64,000 bases of DNA from Mycolicibacterium rhodesiae JS60 (GTDB lineage Bacteria; Actinomycetota; Actinomycetes; Mycobacteriales; Mycobacteriaceae): assembly GCA_000230935.2 (NCBI GenBank), contig AGIQ01000005.1, positions 186,001-250,000 of the forward strand. The letters are read 5' to 3'. The notes beneath the pieces are model-generated. The model saw only the letters and a list, made by a program, of their open reading frames with translations. It had not been told where the DNA came from and did no database searches. This document shows, one piece after another, positions 51,437 to 59,348 of this stretch. The position numbers and the translations under genes were made by a program. Each line of letters opens with the position of its first letter. The stretch's first letter is position 1.

Positions 51437-51510
51437 GAGTTCGACCTCCAAGCCGCCTTCGCGACGTCGCGGTGCGGCAAGCCCATACCAATTAGTAAGT
51501 GCGGCCGTCT

Positions 51511-51672
51511 GCGCATCACTTCCCGACCACCTTTCCGGTCCTCGGTGTCGAGGACGCCGTCATGCGGGTCCACCCCGCTAGTACCAACATGATTGAGATC
51601 CGCACTAAGCGAACCTAATCGTTCAACATCGGAACGTCAACGTTCTATTCCGGGCAGACTAAGATCACATCG
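51511..51672 (+). repeat. Direct duplication of a promoter segment, copy 2
   Basis: Second copy of the 49275-49434 segment, same orientation. The most conserved parts are GACGCCGTCATGCGG and GGAACGTCAACGTTCTATTC. Here no tetR gene follows it; the fusion oxidoreductase does. Confidence 0.7.
51631..51646. promoter_or_regulatory. Inverted-repeat operator, copy 2
   Basis: GGAACGTCAACGTTCT keeps the GAACG-TCAA-CGTTC core of copy 1, followed by the same ATTCCGGGC. It lies between the small open frame/dehalogenase (leftward) and the fusion oxidoreductase (rightward). Confidence 0.6.
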
Positions 51673-51800
51673 GCGTCGTGGTTGGACACGGTCGCGATGG
51701 CCGCGCCGAGAGTTCGGCTCAGGGAAGCGGAAGTCGGGGCTGACACCGGCGAGAACGAGCGGAGGAGGATCGTGACTGGAGCGCCAGGTAAGGGAGAAGC

Positions 51801-53441
51801 ATGAGCATCATTCCCGTGCCGGACGAGCTGACCCATTTCTCGTCCCGTCTGCGGGACGATGATGAGGTGGCCTGGCCGGTGCTGAGCCAACACGCCCTGG
51901 ACCTGTTGTGGTCATCTGGTGAGGAGCTGCACCCCGCGCCCGGCGAGTTGCTGTGGGACGCCGGTGATCCCACCGACTTGCACCTCGTGCTGACCGGTGG
52001 CGTGCTCCTTGTGGACCGCCGCGACGACCGGGTTGTCTTCGTGATCGAGACCGGTGACTTCGTCGGCGAGCTGGGCATGTTGATGGGGCAACGCGCCGTC
52101 TTCCAGGGCGTGGCCATGAAAGACACCGCGATTCTGCGGGTTCGGGTGGAGGAACTGCGCCGGCTGGTGGAGATCTCGGGGGAGCTGAGCGATGTCGTAC
52201 TGTCCGCTTTGGATGCCCGGAGGCGCTTCCTGAGCAGGAAGGGTGAGGGCGGTCTGGTGCTGGCCGGGGACGACGACCGCGACCTGCACCGCCTCCAGGA
52301 CTTCGCTGAACGGAACCAGATTCCCTACCGGACGGTGCTGCGCTCGAACCCGTCGGCGTGGTCGGAGCTGGCGCAGACCTGTGTCCTGCCCGAGACCGGT
52401 ACGGCCGTTGTCACGGCGCAGCGCCGCGTAATGACAGCGCCGACCACGCGTGACCTGGCAACCGCGCTGGGAATCGACCTGTGGGGCATCGCCGACGATT
52501 CCCGGTGCGACCTGCTGGTGGTGGGCGCCGGACCGGCGGGGCTGGCCGCTGCTGTGTACGGGGCGTCGGAGGGACTGGACGTGGTCGTCGTCGAGGACGT
52601 CGCTATCGGCGGCCAGGCCGGCAGCTCGTCACGGATCGAGAACTATCTCGGCTTCTACCGCGGCGTGTCCGGGGTTGAACTGGCACGGGCAGCGATGCTG
52701 CAGGCGGTCAAGTTCGGGGCCAGGCTTCTATCACCCCGCTCGGTCACTGGGCTGTCGCAGGTGCCCGGCGGGTTTCGGGTGCGGCTCGACGACGAGTACG
52801 ACGTCCTCACCTCAGCGGTGGTCATCGCCAGCGGCGTGCGCTACCGGCGCCTGGACTTGCCTGGCCTGGCCGACCTGGAGGGCCGTGGCGTCTACTACGC
52901 CGCAAGCCAACTGGAGGCCAACGTGATCTCCGGGCGGAACGCCGTCGTGGTCGGGGGCGCCAACTCCGCCGGCCAGGCGGCCCTGTTTCTCGCGCGGAAC
53001 GCCGGCCACGTCCACGTCCTCATCCGCCGCGATGACCTGCGCGACACCATGTCGAACTACCTCGCGCAGCGCCTGACCCACCACGAGCGGATCACCGTGC
53101 ACCCTCGCTGCGAACTGTCCGCCGTCCATGGCAGCAGCCGGCTCAGCGCGGTGACTTGGCACGACCCCGCCCACGACCGGAACGTACGACTCGACGCGGC
53201 CGCACTGTTCCTGATGATCGGCGCGGACCCCTACACGACCTGGCTGCACGGCATCGGTGTCGACCTCGACGCCAAGGGCTTCGTGTGCACCCACGACAGC
53301 TTCGCCACCTCGATACCCGGGCTGTTCGCCGTCGGTGACGTGCGTGCAGACTCCGTCAAGCGGGTGGCATCGGCCGTCGGCGAGGGATCCGTGGTCATCT
53401 CCGCAGTCCACGCCTACCTCGCCAGCAGAAGGACGTTCTGA
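51801..53441 (+). CDS. Cyclic-nucleotide-domain / thioredoxin-reductase-like fusion oxidoreductase
   Basis: This 546-aa protein has three parts. Residues about 30-145 form a cNMP-binding domain (PGELLWDAGDPTDLHLVLTG, ETGDFVGELGML). Residues about 150-225 look like a thioredoxin-fold segment (RLQDFAERNQIPYRTVLRSN). Residues 230-546 form a TrxB-like FAD/NAD(P) domain with VVGAGPAGLAAAVYGASEG, GGQAGSSSRIENYLGF, a second nucleotide motif VVVGGANSAGQAALFLARN and GLFAVGDVRADSVKR. The CxxC site of thioredoxin reductase is absent (GRGVYYAAS at that place), so disulfide reduction by the usual mechanism is unlikely. The promoter carries the shared operator. Confidence 0.87.
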   Translation: MSIIPVPDELTHFSSRLRDDDEVAWPVLSQHALDLLWSSGEELHPAPGELLWDAGDPTDLHLVLTGGVLLVDRRDDRVVFVIETGDFVGELGMLMGQRAVFQGVAMKDTAILRVRVEELRRLVEISGELSDVVLSALDARRRFLSRKGEGGLVLAGDDDRDLHRLQDFAERNQIPYRTVLRSNPSAWSELAQTCVLPETGTAVVTAQRRVMTAPTTRDLATALGIDLWGIADDSRCDLLVVGAGPAGLAAAVYGASEGLDVVVVEDVAIGGQAGSSSRIENYLGFYRGVSGVELARAAMLQAVKFGARLLSPRSVTGLSQVPGGFRVRLDDEYDVLTSAVVIASGVRYRRLDLPGLADLEGRGVYYAASQLEANVISGRNAVVVGGANSAGQAALFLARNAGHVHVLIRRDDLRDTMSNYLAQRLTHHERITVHPRCELSAVHGSSRLSAVTWHDPAHDRNVRLDAAALFLMIGADPYTTWLHGIGVDLDAKGFVCTHDSFATSIPGLFAVGDVRADSVKRVASAVGEGSVVISAVHAYLASRRTF

Positions 53442-53693
53442 CCCGAGCCTTACGGCGACCCATGGTTGAACAGCTCCGGATGCCGGGTCGGCTCGACCAC
53501 GTCCGGGCGGATGTGACCGGAGCGGAATCGCGCTCGGCGTCGACCGAGCCCCAGCGCCGGATCGCATCCAGGTGCAGGCGATGCTCGTAGCGGGGCCATG
53601 CCGGTTTGATGTGGTCGGACGAGGGATGCTGCTGGCTTCGGTGTCTCTGGGTTAGGACATGTGCGCCTGGTCAGGCGCCGGTGCACTACGGGG

Positions 53694-54509
53694 TCAGCCG
53701 GCCAGTCGGTTGAGCTTGCGGATTTGTTTGTCGAAGGTGCGCGAAGGCACGATCCGGCGCAGGAGGCTGACGCGGGCGGCCATCGAGCCGGCGGTGTACC
53801 GGAGCTTGGGCTTGGAATCGGTGGCGGCCGCGACGATCACCTTCGCGACAACGTCCGGGTCATCGGCGGTGCGCAGGGCCGTGGCCAGCACGTCTCGGGC
53901 GATCTCCCGCTGTGCGGCGTAGATCGGCAGGGGCAAGTCGGGTGCCAGGCTGCTCGCCTCGAAACTCGTGCTTGTGTAGGCCGGCTCGACCAGCAGCATC
54001 CGGACGCCCTGCTCGCGAAGCTCGTGGTCGACGGACTCGGAGTAGCCCTCGACCGCGTGCTTGGTGGCGGCGTAGATGGCCCCGAAGGGGGCTGGGATCA
54101 GACCGAGTACCGAGGAGACGTTGACCACGCGGCCACTGCCCTGGGCGCGCATGTGGGGCAGCACTGCGTTTGCCATCCGCATCAGGCCGAAGACGTTGAT
54201 GTCGAAGACCTCCTTGGCCTGGTTGATCGAGCTCTCCTCGCCGGCGCCGACCAGGCCCGCGCCTGCGTTGTTGACCAGGACGTCGATCCGACCGAACCGC
54301 TCGATCACCTCCTCAACCAGGGAGCGGACCGAGTCGTCACTGGCTACGTCGAGATCCAGGAACGTCACCCCCGCGAGCGGCCCGGCGGTCGCCGCGTTGC
54401 GGCTCGTGCCGACCACCGCGAAACCGGCGTTCACGAGGGCGAGCGCTGCCGCCCGCCCGATCCCGGAGGAGGCGCCCGTCACGAGGGCCACTGGGGAAGC
54501 TGTTTGCAT
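53694..54509 (-). CDS. Short-chain dehydrogenase/reductase
   Basis: This 271-aa SDR starts at ATG 54509 with GAAGGA seven bases upstream. Motifs are TGASSGIGRAAALAL, VNNAGAGLVG and the catalytic residues in VSSVLGLIPAPFGAIYAATK. It matches the classical SDR subgroup acting on hydroxysteroid, retinol or lipid carbonyls. It is divergent from tetR at 54597, with operator copy 3 between them. Confidence 0.9.
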   Translation of the reverse strand: MQTASPVALVTGASSGIGRAAALALVNAGFAVVGTSRNAATAGPLAGVTFLDLDVASDDSVRSLVEEVIERFGRIDVLVNNAGAGLVGAGEESSINQAKEVFDINVFGLMRMANAVLPHMRAQGSGRVVNVSSVLGLIPAPFGAIYAATKHAVEGYSESVDHELREQGVRMLLVEPAYTSTSFEASSLAPDLPLPIYAAQREIARDVLATALRTADDPDVVAKVIVAAATDSKPKLRYTAGSMAARVSLLRRIVPSRTFDKQIRKLNRLAG

Positions 54510-54554
54510 GTTGATTCCTTCGATCCACTGGGACGAACACACCCGTTCAATATC

Positions 54555-54570
54555 GGAACACCACCGTTCT
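54555..54570. promoter_or_regulatory. Inverted-repeat operator, copy 3
   Basis: GGAACACCACCGTTCT keeps the outer GAAC...GTTC arms but not the inner bases of copies 1 and 2. It is preceded by GTTCAATATC and followed by ATTCCG as in the other copies, 26 bp upstream of the tetR start. Confidence 0.55.
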
Positions 54571-54596
54571 ATTCCGAGCGCGACTAGGATCGCATC

Positions 54597-55169
54597 GTGT
54601 CCGCCTCGACAACGCAACTCTCAGGTGTGCAGGCCCGCACCAGAGCCGCCATCCTGGCTGCTACGGCCTCTACTTTGGCGGCGAACCGGACGGCCACCAT
54701 GCCGGAGATCGCCACCGCGGCCGGGGTCGGCCGCACCACGCTGCACCGCTACTTCGCCGACCGCGAGACGCTGATCTACGAGGCGACCCTGGACTCGATC
54801 CGCGTGCTTACCGAAGCGGTGGCCGAGGCCGCCACCGACGACGGACCCGCCCTCGACGCGATGCGGCGCTTCATCACCGCCGGCGTCTCCATCGGTGAAC
54901 GGCTGGTCTTCCTCTTCGGCGACCCGGCGGTGCTGCGCGATATCCCGCCAGCCCAGTCCCCGAACGAGGAGGTGGTGATCAACCTGATCACCCGCGGACA
55001 ACATGAAGGCGTGTTCGACCCGGATCTCGACCCGACCTGGATCTGGCACGCGCTCTACGCATTGATCCTGCGCGGCTGTGAACGAGCCATAGCCGGTGCA
55101 GTGCCGCGGCACACCGTCGCGCCACTGATCATCCGGACCTTCGAGCGGGGCGTCTGCCCGGCCCCCTAG
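54597..55169 (+). CDS. TetR/AcrR family transcriptional regulator, paralogue of 49435-50007
   Basis: This 190-aa protein starts at GTG 54597. The helix-turn-helix is NRTATMPEIATAAGVGRTTL and HRYFADRETLIYEA. It is about 87% identical to the other copy by direct count (25 differences). The pair, with three shared operators, points to a recent duplication and cross-regulation within 5 kb. It is divergent from the SDR at 53694. Confidence 0.9.
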   Translation: MSASTTQLSGVQARTRAAILAATASTLAANRTATMPEIATAAGVGRTTLHRYFADRETLIYEATLDSIRVLTEAVAEAATDDGPALDAMRRFITAGVSIGERLVFLFGDPAVLRDIPPAQSPNEEVVINLITRGQHEGVFDPDLDPTWIWHALYALILRGCERAIAGAVPRHTVAPLIIRTFERGVCPAP

Positions 55170-55195
55170 CCGACTTGAATCGGCATAATCGGCCC

Positions 55196-56044
55196 ATGGA
55201 TGTCACACAACCGACCAACGACGAGCAGACCAACCACTGGAACACGACAGCTGGATGTGCCTGGGTCGATGCGCAGGACGTGCTGGACCCGATGATGAAG
55301 GGATTGGAAGACCTGCTCGTCGACGCAGTAGCGACCGGATCGGGGCGGCGGGTGCTTGACGTCGGTTGCGGCACGGGCGGCACCACGCTCGCCGTCGCAC
55401 GCAGGCTCGGCACCGAGGGCCGGTGCCTCGGCGCCGACGTGTCGGAGCCGATGATCGCGGCCGCCCGCGCCAGAGCTGAAAGAGACGGCATACCAGCGAG
55501 TTTCATCCTCGCCGACGTGCAGACCCATCCGTTTGAGCGCGCAAGCGTCGACACGATCATCTCGCGATTTGGCGTCATGTTCTTCAACGACCCGGTCCAG
55601 GCCTTCACGAATCTACGGCGCGCCGCAACCGACGACGGCGCGCTTCACGTCATCGCCTGGCGCAGCGCCGCAGAGAATCCGTTCATGACGACCGGCCTGC
55701 GTGAGGCGGCCCCGCTGCTGCCGAACCTTCGCCCCCCTGCGGCAGACGGCCCGGGACAGTTCTCCTTCGCCGACCCGCAACGGGTCGCTGCGACCCTCAA
55801 CGCGGGTGGCTGGACCGACGTCGACCTCCAGCCAATCGACGTCGAGTGCACCCTGCCCGAGCCGGAGTTGATCGGCTTCTTCACGCGGCTGGGTCCTGTC
55901 GGTCTGGCACTTCAAGGCGAGGACGAGCGGACCCGCGCCCACGTCATCGAGGCCGTCCGTCCCGCCTTTGATCCCTTTGTGCACGGAACCGAGGTTCGGT
56001 ACACCGCCGCGTGCTGGATGATCAGCGCCAAAGCCTCGGAATAG
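55196..56044 (+). CDS. Class I SAM-dependent methyltransferase
   Basis: This 282-aa protein starts at ATG 55196. Motif I of the SAM site is VLDVGCGTGGTTLAVAR, followed by LGADVSEPMIAAARARAER and the acidic ADVQTHPFE. The segment ISRFGVMFFNDPVQAFTNLR is typical of UbiE-like methyltransferases. The methyl acceptor is unknown. It lies 26 bp after tetR in the same direction and may be co-transcribed. Confidence 0.88.
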   Translation: MDVTQPTNDEQTNHWNTTAGCAWVDAQDVLDPMMKGLEDLLVDAVATGSGRRVLDVGCGTGGTTLAVARRLGTEGRCLGADVSEPMIAAARARAERDGIPASFILADVQTHPFERASVDTIISRFGVMFFNDPVQAFTNLRRAATDDGALHVIAWRSAAENPFMTTGLREAAPLLPNLRPPAADGPGQFSFADPQRVAATLNAGGWTDVDLQPIDVECTLPEPELIGFFTRLGPVGLALQGEDERTRAHVIEAVRPAFDPFVHGTEVRYTAACWMISAKASE

Positions 56045-56330
56045 GCGACGGCGAAGTCGCGGGTGGCCGCCACGGTCGTCGTACCGGAAGCCGCCAGGCC
56101 GCGCAGCGGTTGCGTCACGCGATCGGCCGCATGGGCGCCGTTCATCCAGCAGCGCCTGCTGGGCAACGGCCGGGGTCAACAGGTGCGCTGGCGCTGCAGG
56201 TCACCGAGCCGACGGTGCGCGTGTCCCCGGCCGACGTTCGCATCCAAAATGTCGAATTGGACATCACACTTGAGAGCCCACATCCTCCCCAGACATTGAC
56301 ATGGTGAGGCTTTTGTCGTATCCATAAGAC

Positions 56331-57560
56331 ATGACTGCTGTTGTGTCTCACAAGGCGGAGGCCCGCTTCGAGCTCGCCACCGCCGAGACCTGGGGCAACC
56401 GCTGGCCGATGTACCGAGCCCTGCGTGACCTCGATCCGGCGCACCACGTCGTGCCGGAGAACCCCGACCACGACTACTGGGTGCTGTCCCGGCACGCCGA
56501 CATCTTCGCCGCCGCCCGTGACCACGAGACATTCTCTTCGGCCCAGGGCCTGACCGTCACCTACAACGAGCTGGAACTCATTGGACTGCAGGACAACCCG
56601 CCGATGGTGATGCAGGATCCGCCGGTGCACACCGAGTTTCGCAAGCTGGTGTCACGCGGGTTCACCCCCCGGCAGGTCGAAGCCGTCGAACCCAAGGTGC
56701 GCGAGTTCGTCGTTGAACGCATCGAGAAGCTACGCGCCGACGGCGGCGGCGATATCGTCACCGAGCTGTTCAAGCCGCTGCCGTCGATGGTCGTCGCACA
56801 CTACCTCGGCGTGCCCGAGCAGGACCGCGACCAATTCGACGGCTGGACCGAAGCCATCGTGGCGGCCAACGCCAGCGGGCTGGATGCCCTGGGTTCGGTC
56901 GGCGACGCCGTCGGGTCGATGATGGGCTACTTCACCGAGCTGATCGAGCGGCGGCGGCGTGAACCCGAGGACGACACCGTCTCCCACCTGGTAGCCGCCG
57001 GGGTCGGCGCGGACGGCGATATCGCCGGCACGCTCTCGGTGCTGGCGTTCACCTTCACGATGGTCACCGGAGGCAACGACACCACGACCGGCATGCTCGG
57101 CGGGTCGGTGCCGCTGCTGGCCCAGCGCCCCGACCAACGCCGGCTGCTCATCGACTCACCCGAGCTGATCACCGATGCCGTCGACGAACTGCTGCGGCTG
57201 ACCTCCCCCGTACAAGGCTTGGCCCGCACCACCACTCGCGACGTCGAGTTGCACGGCACGACCATCCCGGCCGGGCGTAAGGTGCTGCTGCTGTACGGCT
57301 CGGCCAACCGTGACGAGCGCCAATACGGGCCGGATGCAGGCGAACTCGACGTCACCCGCCGTCCGCGCAACATACTCACGTTCAGCCACGGTGCCCACCA
57401 CTGCCTCGGTGCGGCCGCCGCGCGTATGCAGGCCCGGGTGACGCTGACCGAATTGCTCTCGCGCTGCCCTGATTTCGAGGTCGACGAGGCGGGCATTGTC
57501 TGGGCAGGGGGCGGCTACGTGCGCCGGCCGCTGTCGGTGCCGTTCCGGGTGCGTGGCTAG
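56331..57560 (+). CDS. cyp130: Cytochrome P450, CYP130 orthologue
   Basis: This 409-aa P450 has the heme loop FSHGAHHCLGAAAARMQ with Cys358, the I-helix TGGNDTTTGM and the ExxR in DELLRL. The assignment to CYP130 rests mainly on synteny: it is followed by a TetR gene, then an acyltransferase, deaD, lprE and a nuclease-helicase, the order of M. tuberculosis Rv1256c to Rv1251c. The length is close to the 405 aa of M. tuberculosis CYP130. The natural substrate of CYP130 is not firmly known. Its stop overlaps the tetR GTG. Confidence 0.85.
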   Translation: MTAVVSHKAEARFELATAETWGNRWPMYRALRDLDPAHHVVPENPDHDYWVLSRHADIFAAARDHETFSSAQGLTVTYNELELIGLQDNPPMVMQDPPVHTEFRKLVSRGFTPRQVEAVEPKVREFVVERIEKLRADGGGDIVTELFKPLPSMVVAHYLGVPEQDRDQFDGWTEAIVAANASGLDALGSVGDAVGSMMGYFTELIERRRREPEDDTVSHLVAAGVGADGDIAGTLSVLAFTFTMVTGGNDTTTGMLGGSVPLLAQRPDQRRLLIDSPELITDAVDELLRLTSPVQGLARTTTRDVELHGTTIPAGRKVLLLYGSANRDERQYGPDAGELDVTRRPRNILTFSHGAHHCLGAAAARMQARVTLTELLSRCPDFEVDEAGIVWAGGGYVRRPLSVPFRVRG

Positions 57561-58156
57561 TGGCGGGCAAGGACTGGCTGGGTTCGCGGCGGGCCGAGGT
57601 GGCCGCCGACCGAATCCTCGACGCCGCCGGTGAACTGTTCGCCGGTCAACACGTCTCGACCGTCGGGATGAACGACATCGCCCGTGCCGCAGGGTGTTCG
57701 AGGGCCACGCTGTACCGCTACTTCGAGAACCGCGAAGTGCTGCACACGGCATATGTGCACCGCGAGGCCTACCGGCTGCACGAGCAGATGACCGAGCTGG
57801 TCAACGGGATACCCGACCCGCGTGAGCGGCTGCTGGCCGGGCTGAGCGCGTCCATGAAACTGGTGCGCGAGAGCCCGGCGCTGTCGTCGTGGTTCGCCAC
57901 CACCGACTCCCCCATCGGGGCGGAGATGGCTGAGCAGTCCGAGGTCATTCAGGCGCTGACGTCGGGGTTCCTGCTGTCGCTGCGGCCCGACGACCCCGAC
58001 GTCGTGCACCGCCGCGCCCGCTGGCTGGTTCGGGTGCTGACCTCGCTGCTGATCTTCCCCGGCCGCGACGCCGACGACGAGCGTGCGATGCTCGAGGAAT
58101 TCGTCGTTCCGATGGTGTGCCCCAGCGAAGCCGACTCCCCGTTGAAACCGCAGTGA
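57560..58156 (+). CDS. TetR/AcrR family regulator next to cyp130 (Rv1255c-like)
   Basis: This 198-aa regulator starts at GTG 57560, overlapping the P450 stop by one base. The helix-turn-helix is VGMNDIARAAGCSRATLYRY followed by FENREVLHTAY. Position and content match Rv1255c. It is probably an autoregulator of the P450 pair. No close similarity to the other TetR proteins of the window is seen. Confidence 0.88.
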   Translation: MAGKDWLGSRRAEVAADRILDAAGELFAGQHVSTVGMNDIARAAGCSRATLYRYFENREVLHTAYVHREAYRLHEQMTELVNGIPDPRERLLAGLSASMKLVRESPALSSWFATTDSPIGAEMAEQSEVIQALTSGFLLSLRPDDPDVVHRRARWLVRVLTSLLIFPGRDADDERAMLEEFVVPMVCPSEADSPLKPQ

Positions 58157-58188
58157 GAGCGACGATTTCGCACATTCTTGGCTCTGGA

Positions 58189-58219
58189 TGCGGTCTCAAC
58201 GTAGGCTGCTAAGACCGCA
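58189..58219. terminator. Hairpin between convergent tetR and acyltransferase
   Basis: TGCGGTCT (58189-58196) pairs with AGACCGCA (58212-58219) around a 15-base loop. The right arm overlaps the acyltransferase 3' end, so it could serve both strands. Confidence 0.4.
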
Positions 58220-59348
58220 CCCGGGTGAACCGGTGCAGCAGCCAGGCCACCGGGATCGTCATCACCAGCGTGACGATGAACAGCGCAGGCGCCGACCCGG
58301 TGTACACCGGCCAGCCCAGCACCTCGACCATGGCGATCTCCATCACCACGAGGTGAACCAGGAAGATCTCGTAGGAGATCTCACCGAGCCACACCATCGG
58401 CCGGCTCGCCAGTGCCCGCGCATACAAGCCCCGGTTGCCCAGAGCCAGCGGGGCGACCATCAGCGTCGCGATCGCGGCGTAGGCCCCGGTCTTCACCAGC
58501 GCCTCCGTCATACCCGTCGGCGATGTGGTGGGCTCACCGGCGATCGGCGTCGACACGATCAGAAAGCTGACGAGCGCCAGGGTTACGGCGATGAAGCCGT
58601 ACACCCGAATTCCCATGGCGCCCAACACCGTCAACAGCATGCCGCCGATGAACCAGGCCAGATAGCCGGGCAGCCACAGCCGGGCGCCGCTGGGCAGGAA
58701 ATCGGTGGTATGCACCAGCACCATCCACGCTGGGCTGACGAGTGCGAGCACCACCAACCCGGTCAGTAACAGAGCCGGCCGCCATCGCCGTCGGCACACC
58801 ACGACCAGCAGCAACCACGCCAGCACCGGCAGCGCGACATAGAACGCGACCTCGACCGCCAAGCTCCACATCTGCGTAAGTCCTTGGTGCAGATAGCCGT
58901 CGAACATGTAGTTGTCGGTGTAGATCTGGGTCAGGGTCAGGTTGCGCAGCAATCCCATCCAGGTGTGACCGGGATTGGGCCCGGCCGAACGGAAGTGATA
59001 GATCAAATAGGCGGCCAGCACCGTGACGACGTAGGCAGGCATGATGCGCCGCACCCGATGCCAGGCGTAGCGGCGCACGGACGGGGCGCTCTGCCCACCG
59101 ACGGTGGCGCGCACCCACGGCCCGAACAACAGGTAACCCGACAACACGAAGAAGATCGGCACGCCGATCTCCAAGCGCGAATACACCAGGCCCGCAAAGC
59201 CGTGCGTGTACTTGCCGGTGGTGTAGGCCGCGTGGGTACCCAGCACCAGCAGGGCCGCGACCGCGCGGATACCGGTCAGCGAGGCGACCCGGTCGACGCC
59301 GGAGACTGCCTCCAGTCCGCCCTGGTCGACCTGGCTGGACGCGATCAT
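58209..59348 (-). CDS. Membrane acyltransferase, acyltransferase 3 family (Rv1254-like)
   Basis: This 379-aa integral membrane protein has about ten hydrophobic helices. The family's N-terminal signature is ASLTGIRAVAALLVLGTHA, with the conserved RAVAAL and histidine, and FFVLSGYLLF follows. Such enzymes O-acylate extracytoplasmic sugars or lipids. Its ATG overlaps the deaD stop. Synteny matches Rv1254. Confidence 0.9.
   Translation of the reverse strand: MIASSQVDQGGLEAVSGVDRVASLTGIRAVAALLVLGTHAAYTTGKYTHGFAGLVYSRLEIGVPIFFVLSGYLLFGPWVRATVGGQSAPSVRRYAWHRVRRIMPAYVVTVLAAYLIYHFRSAGPNPGHTWMGLLRNLTLTQIYTDNYMFDGYLHQGLTQMWSLAVEVAFYVALPVLAWLLLVVVCRRRWRPALLLTGLVVLALVSPAWMVLVHTTDFLPSGARLWLPGYLAWFIGGMLLTVLGAMGIRVYGFIAVTLALVSFLIVSTPIAGEPTTSPTGMTEALVKTGAYAAIATLMVAPLALGNRGLYARALASRPMVWLGEISYEIFLVHLVVMEIAMVEVLGWPVYTGSAPALFIVTLVMTIPVAWLLHRFTRVRS

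Larger units (their letters stand above)
51437..51800. other. Divergent control region with duplicated promoter
   Basis: About 360 bp with no gene apart from weak frames. It contains copy 2 of the duplicated promoter segment and of the inverted-repeat operator, followed by about 125 bp before the fusion oxidoreductase at 51801. Confidence 0.5.

Noticed and set aside
56045..56330. Possible gene between the methyltransferase and cyp130
   Set aside because: Open frames are short and overlap the methyltransferase end, without a start signal or family pattern.
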